A stretch of 64,000 bases of DNA from Curtobacterium sp. MR_MD2014. Lineage in GTDB: Bacteria; Actinomycetota; Actinomycetes; Actinomycetales; Microbacteriaceae. The notes beneath the pieces were generated by a model that was not told where the DNA came from, did not search any database, and saw only the letters and a list, made by a program, of their open reading frames with translations. Where the stretch lies: the NCBI RefSeq assembly GCF_000772085.1, contig NZ_CP009755.1:744001-808000 (forward strand), written 5' to 3'. Of the stretch, positions 53,160 to 63,527 are shown piece after piece (within the stretch, counting starts at the first letter, position 1; every line of letters begins with the position of its first letter). Made by a program: the position numbers and the translations under genes.

Positions 53160-56100
53160 GTGACGATCTCGGGCATCATCCCTGCGCTCTCGCGCGCCTC
53201 CGCGTTCGATCGCGTCCTCCGCGCTGCCGGGCGTGACGCGGACTTCTCCGTCGTCGACGGCCTGCGGGTCCCGTTGCTCGGCGCGCTGCTCGCCGAGCGC
53301 AACGGTCCCCAGTGCCTCTTCGTCGTCACCGCCACCGGGCGCGAGGCCGAGGCGGTGCGCGGCGCCTTCACGTGCACGGTCCCCGACGCCGAGGTCCTCG
53401 AGTTCCCCGCGTGGGAGACCCTGCCGCACGAGCGCCTCAGCCCGAGCGCCCAGACGGTCGGCACCCGCATCGCGACGCTCCGCAAGCTCGCCGCGTGGCA
53501 GGACGCCGATCCGGCCGACCGCCGCACGATCGTCGTGGTCGCGAGCGTCCGCGCCGCACTGCAGCCCATCGCGGGCAACCTGACGTCGCTCGCCCCGGTC
53601 GCACTCGCGACGGGTTCACGCGGCAACGACCTCGCGGCCATCGCGTCGCAGCTCGTCGACCTGGCCTACGCCCGGGTCGACCTCGTCACCCGCCGCGGCG
53701 AGTTCGCGGTGCGCGGTGGCATCCTCGACGTCTTCCCGCCCGGTGCCGACCACCCGGTGCGCGTCGACTTCTTCGGCGACGAGATCGAGGCGATCAAGGC
53801 GTTCTCGGTCGCCGACCAGCGCACCACCGACGACGACCTCGGCTCGGTCGAGCTCACCGCCTCGCGCGAGCTCCTGCTCAGCGACGACGTGCGCCAGCGG
53901 GCACGCGAGATGCTGCACGAGTTCCCGAACCTGTCGCAGATGCTCGCGAAGATCGCCGAGGGGATCCCGGTCGAGGGCATGGAGTCCCTCGCGCCGGCCC
54001 TCGTGCAGGACCTCGTGCCGATCACCACCTACCTGCCCGAGACCGCCACGATCGCGGTCCTCTCGCCCGAGCGGGTCGCCGGTCGCGCGCACAGCCTGGC
54101 CGAGACGAACACCGAGTTCCTGCAGGCCGCGTGGAGCGCCGCGGTCGCGGGCGCACAGGCACCCATCGACCTCGACGCGGGCAACTTCCTGTCCGTGCAG
54201 CAGCTCAAGAACACCCGCGGCCAGCGCACCTGGTGGACGGTCACGCCGTTCGACTCGGGGCTCGACGAGGGTGACCGCGAGCGCGTGCTCACCGACGCCG
54301 AGGCCGCTGCCGAGGCCGGTGAGTACATCCGCGTCCGAGCGGAGTCGATCCCGAGCTTCGCGGGCAGCGCGGACGGGGCCGTCGAGCACGTCAAGCAGCT
54401 CGTCGACGACGGGTGGGGCGTCGTCGTGACGGCGCAGGGCAAGGGGCTCGTCGAGCGCGCGGTGCAGGTGCTCGCGGACGCGGGTGTCGCGGCTCGTGCC
54501 GAGGACCTCACCGCGCCGCCCGAGCCGGGTGTCGCGATCGTCACCACCGCCACCGTCGAGGCCGGCTTCGCGACCCCCGACCCGCGGATCGCCGTCCTGA
54601 GCGAAGCCGAGTTCTACGGCCGCAGCGTCCAGCAGGGCGCCCGCACCGTCAAGAAGCTCGCCGCCCGCCGCAAGAACGTCGTCGACCCGCTGCAGCTGAA
54701 GCCGGGCGACGTCGTCGTGCACAACACCCACGGCATCGGCAAGTTCGTCGAGCTCGTCTCGCGCGAGGTCAGCTCCGGCGGTCGCAACGCCGTGAAGACG
54801 CAGCGTGAGTACCTCGTGCTCGAGTACGCCCCGTCGAAGCGGAACTACCCGGGCGACAAGCTCTTCGTCCCGACCGACCAGCTCGACCAGCTCTCCCGGT
54901 ACGTCGGCGGCGAGAACCCCACCCTGTCCAAGATGGGCGGCTCGGACTGGTCCGCAGCGAAGTCGAAGGCGCGCAAGGCCGTCCGCGACATCGCCGTCGA
55001 CCTCGTGAAGCTGTACTCGGCACGCATGGCCTCGAAGGGGCACGCGTTCGGCCCGGACACCCCGTGGCAGCGTGAGCTGGAGGAGGCCTTCCCGTTCGCC
55101 GAGACCGCCGACCAGCTCACCACCATCGACGAGATCAAGCGCGACATGGAGAGCCCGATCCCGATGGACCGCCTGCTCTCCGGCGACGTCGGCTACGGCA
55201 AGACCGAGGTCGCGATCCGCGCGGCGTTCAAGGCCGTGCAGGACGGCAAGCAGGTCGCCGTGCTCGTCCCGACGACGCTGTTGGTGCGTCAGCACATGGA
55301 GACGTTCCAGGAGCGCTTCGCGGGCTTCCCCGTGCACCTCCGCGCACTCAGTCGCTTCCAGACCGAGAAGGAGTCGAAGGAGACGATCGCCGGCCTCGCC
55401 GACGGCACCGTCGACATCGTGATCGGCACACACCGCATCCTGTCGCAGAACATCGCGTTCAAGGACGTGGGGCTCGTCATCATCGACGAGGAGCAGCGGT
55501 TCGGCGTCGAGCACAAGGACCAGCTCAAGAAGCTCAAGACCAACGTCGACGTGCTCGCGATGTCCGCGACCCCGATCCCGCGGTCGCTCGAGATGGCCGT
55601 CACCGGCATCCGGGAGATGTCGACGCTCGCGACCCCGCCGGAGGACCGCCACCCCATCCTGACCTTCGTCGGGCCGCAGTCCGACCTGCAGGTCGCCGCC
55701 GCGATCCGCCGCGAGCTCCTGCGCGAGGGCCAGGTCTTCTACGTGCACAACCGCGTGAAGGACATCCAGTCGGTGGCGTCGCACCTGGCCGAGATCATCC
55801 CCGAGGCCCGGATCCAGGTCGCCCACGGGCAGATGTCCGAGGGCACCCTCGAGCAGGTCATGGTCGACTTCTGGGAGCGCAAGTTCGACGTGCTCGTGTC
55901 GACGACCATCGTCGAGACGGGCCTGGACATCGCCAACGCGAACACGCTGATCATCGACAAGGCCGACAAGTACGGGCTGTCCCAGCTCCACCAGCTCCGA
56001 GGTCGCGTCGGCCGCGGGCGTGAGCGCGGGTACGCGTACTTCCTCTACGACGCCGACAAGCCGCTCTCCGAGACCGCGCAGGACCGTCTCGAGACCATCG

Positions 56101-56771
56101 CCGCGAACAACGAACTCGGCGCCGGTATGCAGGTGGCCATGAAGGACCTCGAGATCCGGGGTGCCGGCAACCTGCTCGGTGGTGAGCAGTCCGGGCACAT
56201 CGCGGGGGTCGGGTTCGACCTCTACCTGCGGATGATCGGCGAGGCCGTGTCCCAGTTCCGGGGAGACGTCGCCGAGGGGCAGACCGAGCTCCGGCTCGAG
56301 ATCCCGGTCGACGCGCACATCCCCGAGGACTACGTCGAGTCCGAGCGGCTCCGGCTCGAGGCGTACCAGAAGCTGTCGGCCGCATCGGCTCCGGCTGCGC
56401 AGCCCGAGGCGATCGACATGGTGCTCGACGAGCTCACCGACCGCTACGGCCAGCCGCCGCAGCCGGTGCTCACCCTGGTCGAGGTGTCGCGCCTGCGGCG
56501 CATGGCGCAGCAGGTCGGCCTGTCCGACGTCGTCGTGATGGGGTCGAACCTGCGGATCGCGGGCAAGGAGCTCGCCGACTCGGCCCAGGTCCGGCTGAAG
56601 CGCATGTTCCCCGGCGCGCGCTGGTTCCCGCAGCAGGACGCCGCGAGCATCCCGCTGCCGAAGCCGCACGGCGAGACGCTGCCCGACGACGGGCTCATCG
56701 AGTGGGTGGAGAGCATCCTGACGGCCGTCTACGGCGCGTCCAAGGCCCCCGCGGAGGCGCCCGCCTCCTGA
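53160..56771 (+). CDS. mfd: Transcription-repair coupling factor
   Basis: 1203-residue Mfd, which removes stalled RNA polymerase and recruits UvrA. N-terminal UvrB-homology region (about 1-330, WETLPHERLSPS), RNA polymerase interaction domain (about 505-580, PGDVVVHNTHGIGKFVEL), RecG-like translocase (Walker A GDVGYGKTEVAIRAA near 676, DEEQRFGVEHK, SATPIPRSLEMA, QLRGRVGRGRERGYAYF) and C-terminal TRCF domain. Full length. GTG start with TACCAT 7 nt upstream. A hairpin follows the stop. Confidence 0.98.
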   Translation: MTISGIIPALSRASAFDRVLRAAGRDADFSVVDGLRVPLLGALLAERNGPQCLFVVTATGREAEAVRGAFTCTVPDAEVLEFPAWETLPHERLSPSAQTVGTRIATLRKLAAWQDADPADRRTIVVVASVRAALQPIAGNLTSLAPVALATGSRGNDLAAIASQLVDLAYARVDLVTRRGEFAVRGGILDVFPPGADHPVRVDFFGDEIEAIKAFSVADQRTTDDDLGSVELTASRELLLSDDVRQRAREMLHEFPNLSQMLAKIAEGIPVEGMESLAPALVQDLVPITTYLPETATIAVLSPERVAGRAHSLAETNTEFLQAAWSAAVAGAQAPIDLDAGNFLSVQQLKNTRGQRTWWTVTPFDSGLDEGDRERVLTDAEAAAEAGEYIRVRAESIPSFAGSADGAVEHVKQLVDDGWGVVVTAQGKGLVERAVQVLADAGVAARAEDLTAPPEPGVAIVTTATVEAGFATPDPRIAVLSEAEFYGRSVQQGARTVKKLAARRKNVVDPLQLKPGDVVVHNTHGIGKFVELVSREVSSGGRNAVKTQREYLVLEYAPSKRNYPGDKLFVPTDQLDQLSRYVGGENPTLSKMGGSDWSAAKSKARKAVRDIAVDLVKLYSARMASKGHAFGPDTPWQRELEEAFPFAETADQLTTIDEIKRDMESPIPMDRLLSGDVGYGKTEVAIRAAFKAVQDGKQVAVLVPTTLLVRQHMETFQERFAGFPVHLRALSRFQTEKESKETIAGLADGTVDIVIGTHRILSQNIAFKDVGLVIIDEEQRFGVEHKDQLKKLKTNVDVLAMSATPIPRSLEMAVTGIREMSTLATPPEDRHPILTFVGPQSDLQVAAAIRRELLREGQVFYVHNRVKDIQSVASHLAEIIPEARIQVAHGQMSEGTLEQVMVDFWERKFDVLVSTTIVETGLDIANANTLIIDKADKYGLSQLHQLRGRVGRGRERGYAYFLYDADKPLSETAQDRLETIAANNELGAGMQVAMKDLEIRGAGNLLGGEQSGHIAGVGFDLYLRMIGEAVSQFRGDVAEGQTELRLEIPVDAHIPEDYVESERLRLEAYQKLSAASAPAAQPEAIDMVLDELTDRYGQPPQPVLTLVEVSRLRRMAQQVGLSDVVVMGSNLRIAGKELADSAQVRLKRMFPGARWFPQQDAASIPLPKPHGETLPDDGLIEWVESILTAVYGASKAPAEAPAS

Positions 56772-56803
56772 CACGGTCCGGCGCGAAGTGACGCGGCCCG
56801 ACG

Positions 56804-56847
56804 CGGCCTGGAGGCGCGGTGCCAGCCGGTACCGCGCCTCCAGGCCG
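56804..56847 (+). terminator. Perfect 17-bp hairpin after mfd (GGGAGGC family variant, copy 5)
   Basis: Arms 56804-56820 and 56831-56847 are exact inverted repeats around 10 nt. The core here is TGGAGGCGCGGT, one base different from the other copies. It lies 33 nt after the mfd stop. Confidence 0.65.
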
Positions 56848-56861
56848 TCGGGTGGCCGTCT

Positions 56862-56902
56862 TCCGACATCGCACGTGTCGTCGTCCGACATCGCACGTGT
56901 CG
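56862..56902. repeat. 19-bp direct repeat TCCGACATCGCACGTGTCG
   Basis: Two identical copies (56862-56880 and 56884-56902) separated by 3 nt between the mfd and nhaA terminators. Each contains CACGTG. Related CGACACGT/ACGTGTCG ends appear in the next hairpin. Confidence 0.85.
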
Positions 56903-56937
56903 ATCGACCCGTGCTGAGTCGCACGATGCGCCTGCAA

Positions 56938-56973
56938 CGACACGTCCGCGGTCGTCCGACCGCGGACGTGTCG
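56938..56973 (-). terminator. Perfect 17-bp hairpin after nhaA
   Basis: Arms 56938-56954 and 56957-56973 are exact inverted repeats with a 2-nt loop, 24 nt beyond the nhaA stop on the minus strand. Confidence 0.65.
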
Positions 56974-56996
56974 CAGCGCGGCGGCCGCTCGGTGCG

Positions 56997-58175
56997 TTAC
57001 TCGGTGGCCTCGGCCTCGGAGAGCTCGCGTCGCGCGCGGTAGCGGCGGGCGCGCAGGCTGACGACGACGGCGGACGCGAGGATCGCGATGCCGGACCCGA
57101 CGAGCACGGCGAGGACGCCCTCGTCGAGGATCTCCTCGTTCCGGGCGAACGCCAGCTCGTTCATGAGCAGCGAGACCGTGAAGCCGATCCCGCCGAGCAC
57201 GCCGACCGTCACGATCGACCAGAACGAGAGCGTCGATCGACCGGGGGCGCGGAAGATGCGCGTCGCGACGGCACCGAACAGCGTGATGCCGATGACCTTG
57301 CCGACCGGGAGCGCGAGGACGACGGCCCAGAACGTGGGGGAGAGCTCGCCGATGCCGACGCTCGGGATCACGACCGCCGCCGAGGCGAAGGCGAACACCG
57401 GCAGGACGACGGCGTTCGACCACGGCTCGACGTTCTCGTGCAGCGTGTGTCCCGGACGGCGGGGCAGGACGAGACCGAGCGCGACGCCGGCGATGGTCGC
57501 GTGCACTCCCGAGTGGTACACGAGCCACCACGTCACGAGGCCGACCAGCACCATCGCGGCGATGATCGACACGCGGCCGGTGCGGCCCGGACGCAGCAGC
57601 CGACCGAGCACCGCGAAGACGGCGAGGGCGACGACCGCACCGCCGAGCGCGAGGAAGTCGGTGCCGTGCGCGAAGACGACGGCGATGATGACGATCGCGA
57701 TGAGGTCGTCGAGCACCGCGAGCGCGAGCAGGAAGACGCGGAGCGTGGAGGGCAGCCCTCGACCGAACATCGCCAGGACCCCGAGCGCGAACGCGATGTC
57801 CGTCGCGGTCGGGATGGGCCACCCGTGCTGGTAGGGCGTGCCCGAGGTCACCAGGAGGAAGATCCCGGCCGGCACGAGCACGCCGCCGACCGCGGCGATC
57901 GCCGGGATGACGGCCGTCTTCGGGTTCGAGAGTTCCCCGTCGAGCAGCTCCTGCTTCAACTCGATCGCGACCAGCAGGAAGAAGACCGCGAGCAGGCCGT
58001 CGCTGATCCAGTGCGACACGGACAGGTCGAGACCGACCGCTCCCCACGGCGAGTGCGCGTCGAGGGCTCGTTCGAGGCCCGGTCCGAGCGGCGAGTTCGC
58101 CACGAGGAGGCCGAGCACGGCGGCGGCAAGGAGCGCGATCGCGCTGAAACGGGGGGAGCGGACGAGTGCCGACAT
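56997..58175 (-). CDS. nhaA: Na+/H+ antiporter NhaA
   Basis: 392-residue antiporter with about twelve helices. The adjacent aspartates of the ion site are in LAVLDDLIAIVII (near residue 150), with GWPIPTATDIAFALG upstream and GIGFTVSLLMNELAF near the end; all are NhaA hallmarks. The role is sodium and pH homeostasis. Start ATG 58175 has GGAG 5 nt upstream. It converges on mfd across a region with two hairpins, and diverges from mazG. Confidence 0.95.
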   Translation of the reverse strand: MSALVRSPRFSAIALLAAAVLGLLVANSPLGPGLERALDAHSPWGAVGLDLSVSHWISDGLLAVFFLLVAIELKQELLDGELSNPKTAVIPAIAAVGGVLVPAGIFLLVTSGTPYQHGWPIPTATDIAFALGVLAMFGRGLPSTLRVFLLALAVLDDLIAIVIIAVVFAHGTDFLALGGAVVALAVFAVLGRLLRPGRTGRVSIIAAMVLVGLVTWWLVYHSGVHATIAGVALGLVLPRRPGHTLHENVEPWSNAVVLPVFAFASAAVVIPSVGIGELSPTFWAVVLALPVGKVIGITLFGAVATRIFRAPGRSTLSFWSIVTVGVLGGIGFTVSLLMNELAFARNEEILDEGVLAVLVGSGIAILASAVVVSLRARRYRARRELSEAEATE

Positions 58176-58278
58176 GGATCTCCGACGGTGTGCGGGTACG
58201 GGTACGGGACCGTCGACCAGACTTCCCGACACACCAGGGGTGAGCCTACCGGAGCGGCCTGCGTGCGAGCATGACGCC

Positions 58279-58977
58279 ATGACCGCCGTCACGGACCTCG
58301 TCGAAGTCGTCGACCGCCTGCTCGCCCCCGAGGGTGGTTGCGTGTGGAACCGTGCACAGACCCACGCATCGCTCGCGCGGTACGCCGTGGAGGAGTCGTA
58401 CGAACTCGTCGACGCCATCGACTCCGGCGACGACGACGACCTCCGCGAGGAACTCGGCGACGTGCTCTACCAGGTCGTGTTGCACGCCGGACTGGCTGCA
58501 GCGCAGGGCCGGTTCGACCTCGAGGACGTCGCCGCCGGTGCTCGCGACAAGATGGTCCGTCGGCACCCGCACGTGTTCGGTGCCGAACGGGCGGACACGG
58601 AGGCGGAGGTCGTCCGGGTGTGGCGGGCGGCGAAGTCGGCCGAGAAGGCGTCGCGCACGAGCGTCCTCGACGGGGTCCCGAGGGCGATGCCGCCGCTGGA
58701 GCGAGCCGTGAAGCTGCTCGAACGCCTGGAGGAGCGTGGCGACGCCGCCACGGTCGTCGCCGCCGCCGTGCGCGCATCGGGGCGGGAGATCGGGAAGACG
58801 CACGGGTCGGCGGACGTGGGCACGGTCCGGTCGGCGGGTGCGAACGCTGTGGACGAGCGGTGGGGCGCGCGCATGCTCGCCGAGGTCGCCGCGGCGCGGG
58901 AGGCGGGCGTCGACGTGGTCGCGAGCCTGCGCGCTGCGGTGACCCGGCTGGAAGCCGAGGCGCGCGTCGGGGAGTGA
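58279..58977 (+). CDS. mazG: MazG family nucleotide pyrophosphohydrolase
   Basis: 232 residues. The metal-binding MazG motif is clear: ARYAVEESYELVDAID (E-E-x-x-E) and DDDDLREELGDVLYQVVLHA (E-x-x-D). It hydrolyses nucleoside triphosphates, possibly as house-cleaning or stress enzyme. The opening APEGGCVWNRAQTHASL is a variant of the usual G-CPWDxxQTxxSL. GAGCAT lies 6 nt before the ATG, weaker than the other -10 hexamers. Actinobacteria often have mazG between mfd and eno, as here. Confidence 0.92.
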   Translation: MTAVTDLVEVVDRLLAPEGGCVWNRAQTHASLARYAVEESYELVDAIDSGDDDDLREELGDVLYQVVLHAGLAAAQGRFDLEDVAAGARDKMVRRHPHVFGAERADTEAEVVRVWRAAKSAEKASRTSVLDGVPRAMPPLERAVKLLERLEERGDAATVVAAAVRASGREIGKTHGSADVGTVRSAGANAVDERWGARMLAEVAAAREAGVDVVASLRAAVTRLEAEARVGE

Positions 58978-59065
58978 GCCGGGCCTCCGAGGCCGGTGGG
59001 TTGCGCCGCTGAGGCGGGGCCGCCGCGCTACCGAGACGGGGCCGTCAAGCCGCTGAGACGAGAGA

Positions 59066-59103
59066 GCGGGCACCCTCCCAACCCGAAAAAGGAGGGTGCC
59101 CGC
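59066..59103 (+). terminator. 13-bp hairpin between mazG and hisS
   Basis: Arms 59066-59078 (GCGGGCACCCTCC) and 59091-59103 are perfect, with a 12-nt loop ending in AAAAA. It sits in the 323-bp gap between mazG and hisS. Upstream of it (about 59003-59065) are three rough copies of a C-GCTGAG-CGGGGCCG element; the 200 bp after it hold nothing I recognise. Confidence 0.55.
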
Positions 59104-59300
59104 GAGCGGGCCACGACGTGCCAGGGGGACACGACGACAGGGACGCCCGCTCGAACCGCGGGGCACCGTTGCAGCACACCGGCCCCGCGAACGATCTGGT
59201 GGCCGGATCAGGAGGCCGCCAGACCGAGGTTCTGCATCCAGAGTATCAGTGGACCGGATGCGGCGCAAGGTCGTGCCCTGGTTCTGGCAGGATTGGCGGC

Positions 59301-60545
59301 ATGGCGACGACCGTGACGGCTCCCCGTGGCATGCGTGACTTCCTCCCGGCGGACAAGGCCCGTCGCGAGCACGTCCTCGGGGTGGTTCGGGACGTGTACG
59401 CGCGACACGGGTTCGACGAGATCGAGACCCCGGTCGTCGAGGACGCCGCACGCCTGCACTCGGGGCTGGGCGGCGACAACGAGAAGCTCGCGTTCGCGGT
59501 GATGCGCCGAGGGCTCACCACCGAGGACCTCCAGAAGGCGGATGCGCCGCTCGACCTCGCGGACCTCGGGCTCCGCTTCGACCTGACGGTCCCGCTCGCC
59601 CGCTTCTACGCCTCGCACCGCGCCGAGCTGCCCTCGGTGTTCCGTGCCGTGCAGATCGCACCCGTGTGGCGTGCCGAGCGTCCGCAGAAGGGGCGCTACC
59701 GGCAGTTCGTCCAGTGCGACATCGACATCCTCGGCGAGCCGGGGCAGCTCGCGGAGATCGAGCTCATCCGCGCGACCACCGCCGCGCTCGACGCGCTCGG
59801 CATCGCGGACACCACCATCCGCATCAACGACCGACGCATCCTGCTCGCGCTGCTCGCCTCGTGGGGGATCACCGAACCGGACGCCGCGGACCGGGCGCTG
59901 ATCACGGTCGACAAGCTCGACAAGATCGGTGCGGACGGTGTGGCCGCCGAGCTCCGCGCGACGATCGGCGCCGACCTGCCGGGCCTCGAGGACACGATCC
60001 GTGCGCTCGAGGCCGCGGACTGGGCATCCGTCGAGGGGTCGCCGTGGCTCGATGCCGAGGCGTTCGCGGACCTGCTCCGCCTCCGCCGGGCCCTGCCGGG
60101 CGTGGACCTGCGCTTCGACCCGACACTCGTGCGCGGCATGGGCTACTACACGGGCACGATCTTCGAGGTCGCCCACCCCGACTTCGGCTACAGCCTCGGC
60201 GGCGGCGGTCGCTACGACGGCATGATCGGACGCTTCCTCGGGCAGGACGTGCCCGCGGTCGGGTTCTCGCTCGGGTTCGAGCGGCTCGTCGACCTCGTCA
60301 CGCTGCCGGAGTCGGCCGAGTCGGACGCCGTCGTGCTCCTGTACGACAAGGACGTCGACCCGGTCCGCCTCGCGGCGCTCAAGACCGAGGCCCTCGCGTC
60401 GCACCGTCGCGTCCGGCTCGAGCGGCGGCCGAAGAACACCAAGAACCTGCTCGCGAGCCTCGCCGAGCAGGGCTTCGCGGCCTTCGCCGGTGTGCGGGCC
60501 GACACCGAGACCCTGGAAGGTGTCGAGTTCCGCCCGCTGGCGTGA
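59301..60545 (+). CDS. hisS: Histidyl-tRNA synthetase
   Basis: 414-residue class II synthetase. Motif 1 region APRGMRDFLPADKARRE, motif 2 in ERPQKGRYRQFVQCDIDILG and motif 3 in SLGGGGRYDGMIGRFLG; anticodon-binding domain from about residue 325 (AVVLLYDKDVDPVR). Slightly short but complete. The ATG at 59301 has CAGGAT 7 nt upstream, which fits a leaderless message; a longer in-frame extension upstream is unsupported. Confidence 0.97.
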   Translation: MATTVTAPRGMRDFLPADKARREHVLGVVRDVYARHGFDEIETPVVEDAARLHSGLGGDNEKLAFAVMRRGLTTEDLQKADAPLDLADLGLRFDLTVPLARFYASHRAELPSVFRAVQIAPVWRAERPQKGRYRQFVQCDIDILGEPGQLAEIELIRATTAALDALGIADTTIRINDRRILLALLASWGITEPDAADRALITVDKLDKIGADGVAAELRATIGADLPGLEDTIRALEAADWASVEGSPWLDAEAFADLLRLRRALPGVDLRFDPTLVRGMGYYTGTIFEVAHPDFGYSLGGGGRYDGMIGRFLGQDVPAVGFSLGFERLVDLVTLPESAESDAVVLLYDKDVDPVRLAALKTEALASHRRVRLERRPKNTKNLLASLAEQGFAAFAGVRADTETLEGVEFRPLA

Positions 60546-60595
60546 ACTCCTCCACACCCGACGTCATCCGCGGCGAGGCGTCCACCGCGCCTCGG

Positions 60596-61927
<1,332 letters not shown>

Positions 61928-61945
61928 GTCGCACCCGCTCCACCA

Positions 61946-61981
61946 CGAGACGCCGTCCTCCTCCGGGAGGGCGGCGTCTCG
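61946..61981 (+). terminator. 16-bp hairpin after eno
   Basis: Arms 61946-61961 and 61966-61981 pair with a single G-T wobble around a TCCG tetraloop, 18 nt after the stop. Good GC-type terminator. Confidence 0.75.
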
Positions 61982-62187
61982 CCGTCCCCGGGCGCTCCCG
62001 CTGTCGCCGTCGAGCCGGTCCGCCCTCGCCCTCGAATCGGTCTGCTCTCGCCCTCGAGCGGGCAACATCTGCGACGTTCGGCGCAGCAGTCCGACGGATC
62101 TCGCCCACTCGGCGGACGCGAGCGGCACGTCCTGCCCGTTCGGCGGCCAGCTGGCCCAGCGGTGGACGCCCGGCGGTGGGTGGCGGA

Positions 62188-62223
62188 CGGGAGGCGCGTG
62201 GCGGCCGTGCGCCGCGCCTCCCG
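62188..62223 (+). terminator. 11-bp hairpin before divIC-like gene (GGGAGGC family, copy 6)
   Basis: Arms 62188-62198 and 62213-62223 are perfect around 14 nt. It lies in the 378-bp gap after eno, which otherwise holds only degenerate CTCGCCCTCGA repeats (about 62020-62064). Confidence 0.55.
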
Positions 62224-62293
62224 GCCGCTGGGAGGGTGCCGAGCGACGCACGACGGTCCGCGTGCCGGGTCACGTGACCGTGCCGCGCCGGGT

Positions 62294-62299
62294 TATCGT
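62294..62299 (+). promoter_or_regulatory. -10 element TATCGT of leaderless divIC-like gene
   Basis: TATCGT ends 6 nt before GTG 62306; no ribosome binding site. Confidence 0.5.
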
Positions 62300-62305
62300 C
62301 GAGCC

Positions 62306-62863
62306 GTGCCCAGCCAGAAGCCCCGCGTCCGCCGCATCCCCGTGGCCGTGCCGGAGTCCGGTGCGCACGAGCAGCCCTGGTACCGGTCCATCCGGTTCTC
62401 CGGCTTCAGCCTCCTCATGCTCGCGATCATCGTGCTGTTCGTCGTCGTGCTCGCCCCCTCGCTGCGGACGCTCATCCAGCAGCAGGAGCAGATCGCGCAG
62501 CAGCAGCGCGAGGTCGCAGCGCAGAAGGCCGACGTCGCGCAGAAGAAGCAGGACGTCGCGCGGTGGGACGACCCGGCCTACATCGAGGCCCAGGCCCGCG
62601 ACCGGCTGCTCTACGTGTACCCGGGCGAGGAGAGCTACCTCGTCATGGGTGCGGAGCAGGCGAAGGGGTCGGACAGGGCCGAGACCGACTCCGGCAGCCC
62701 GGTCAGCTCGACGGTGCAGACGCCGAAGGTCGACTGGGTGCAGGCGATGCTCTCCAGCGTGCTGCAGTCCGGACTGACCGAGAAGACCACCGAGCAGCTC
62801 GTGGCGCCCGACGTCTCCGGCACCGGAGACCCGACCGGCGCCGCGACGAGCGACAGCAAGTAG
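62306..62863 (+). CDS. divIC: FtsB/DivIC-like septum formation initiator
   Basis: 185 residues: a basic Pro-rich cytoplasmic N-terminus (about 1-30), one transmembrane helix (SLLMLAIIVLFVVVLAPSL, about 35-53), a periplasmic coiled coil (about 55-85, Gln/Lys-rich heptads) and the DivIC/FtsB motif DPAYIEAQARDRLLYVYPGE (about 92-111), then a variable tail. It joins the divisome with FtsL and FtsQ. Its place after eno and before DUF501 is conserved in actinobacteria. GTG start with TATCGT 6 nt upstream. Confidence 0.92.
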   Translation: MPSQKPRVRRIPVAVPESGAHEQPWYRSIRFSGFSLLMLAIIVLFVVVLAPSLRTLIQQQEQIAQQQREVAAQKADVAQKKQDVARWDDPAYIEAQARDRLLYVYPGEESYLVMGAEQAKGSDRAETDSGSPVSSTVQTPKVDWVQAMLSSVLQSGLTEKTTEQLVAPDVSGTGDPTGAATSDSK

Positions 62864-62925
62864 GGCAACCGGGGGTGCCGCGGCGTCACGGAGTGGGACG
62901 GCGACCAGGACTCGGGTAGGCTCAC

Positions 62926-63480
62926 GTGCCCGTGACGACCCCTCCCTTCGATCCGCCGTCCGACCGCGACATCCAGGTCGTCTCGGCGCAGCTCGGGCGA
63001 CCGGCCCGCGACGTCGTCGGGATCGCTGCGCGGTGCGCCTGCGGCAACCCCACCGTCGTGTCGACGAAGCCCCGACTCGCGAACGGCACCCCGTTCCCGA
63101 CGTTCTACTACCTGTGCCACCCCGCCGCCACCGCGGCCGTGAGCACGCTCGAGGCGAACCACGTCATGCCCGAGCTCGCCGCCCTGCTCGAGGACGAGAC
63201 CGTCGCGGCGCAGTACCGCGCGGCCCACGAGTCCTACCTGGCGGACCGCGAGTCGATCGAGCACGTCGACGAGATCGACGGCATCAGCGCGGGCGGCATG
63301 CCGACCCGCGTGAAGTGCCTGCACGCGCTCGTCGGCCACGCCCTCGCTGCCGGTCCCGGCGTCAACCCCATCGGCGACCTCGCGCTCGAGCGCGTGGACT
63401 GGTCGCCCTCCCGCTGTGAGTGCCGGGCGTATGATGGCATCGCAGACGCTGGAGTCGGGGCGGGTGGCGGCGAAGACTGA
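62926..63480 (+). CDS. DUF501 protein
   Basis: 184 residues. It has the DUF501 pattern: DIQVVSAQLGRPARDVVGIAARCACGNP, then TFYYLCHPAATAAVSTLEA, and MPTRVKCLHALVGHALAAGPGVNPIGD near the end, with conserved Cys and His that could bind metal. Function unknown. GTG 62926 and GTG 62932 are both possible starts; TAGGCT at 62917-62922 lies 9 nt before the second, so the mRNA may be leaderless and start at 62932. It follows divIC, but the often linked Ppx/GppA gene is absent. Confidence 0.92.
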   Translation: MPVTTPPFDPPSDRDIQVVSAQLGRPARDVVGIAARCACGNPTVVSTKPRLANGTPFPTFYYLCHPAATAAVSTLEANHVMPELAALLEDETVAAQYRAAHESYLADRESIEHVDEIDGISAGGMPTRVKCLHALVGHALAAGPGVNPIGDLALERVDWSPSRCECRAYDGIADAGVGAGGGED

Positions 63481-63527
63481 CCAGCCTCCCGGCAAGCAAC
63501 CACCCCACTCCAAGGAGATCATCCCCC

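Noticed and set aside
50552..53641. Minus-strand frames opposite the Pro/Thr-repeat protein, reading as Arg/Gly or Gly/Ser/Val repeats
   Set aside because: The low-complexity products are the shadow of the sense-strand repeat; the sense strand has a signal peptide, ribosome binding site and sorting signal.
53616..56924. Very long minus-strand reading frame opposite mfd (over 1100 codons)
   Set aside because: It is exactly antisense to the conserved mfd gene; high GC content suppresses stop codons in the opposing frame and the product has no recognisable domain.
59100..59300. T-box or tRNA-like structure upstream of hisS
   Set aside because: No specifier stem, T-box sequence or terminator/antiterminator pair could be found, and no full cloverleaf folds in the stretch.
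58996..59316. A small protein gene in the mazG-hisS gap
   Set aside because: The frame crosses the hairpin and overlaps the hisS start, with no ribosome binding site and no composition bias like real genes.
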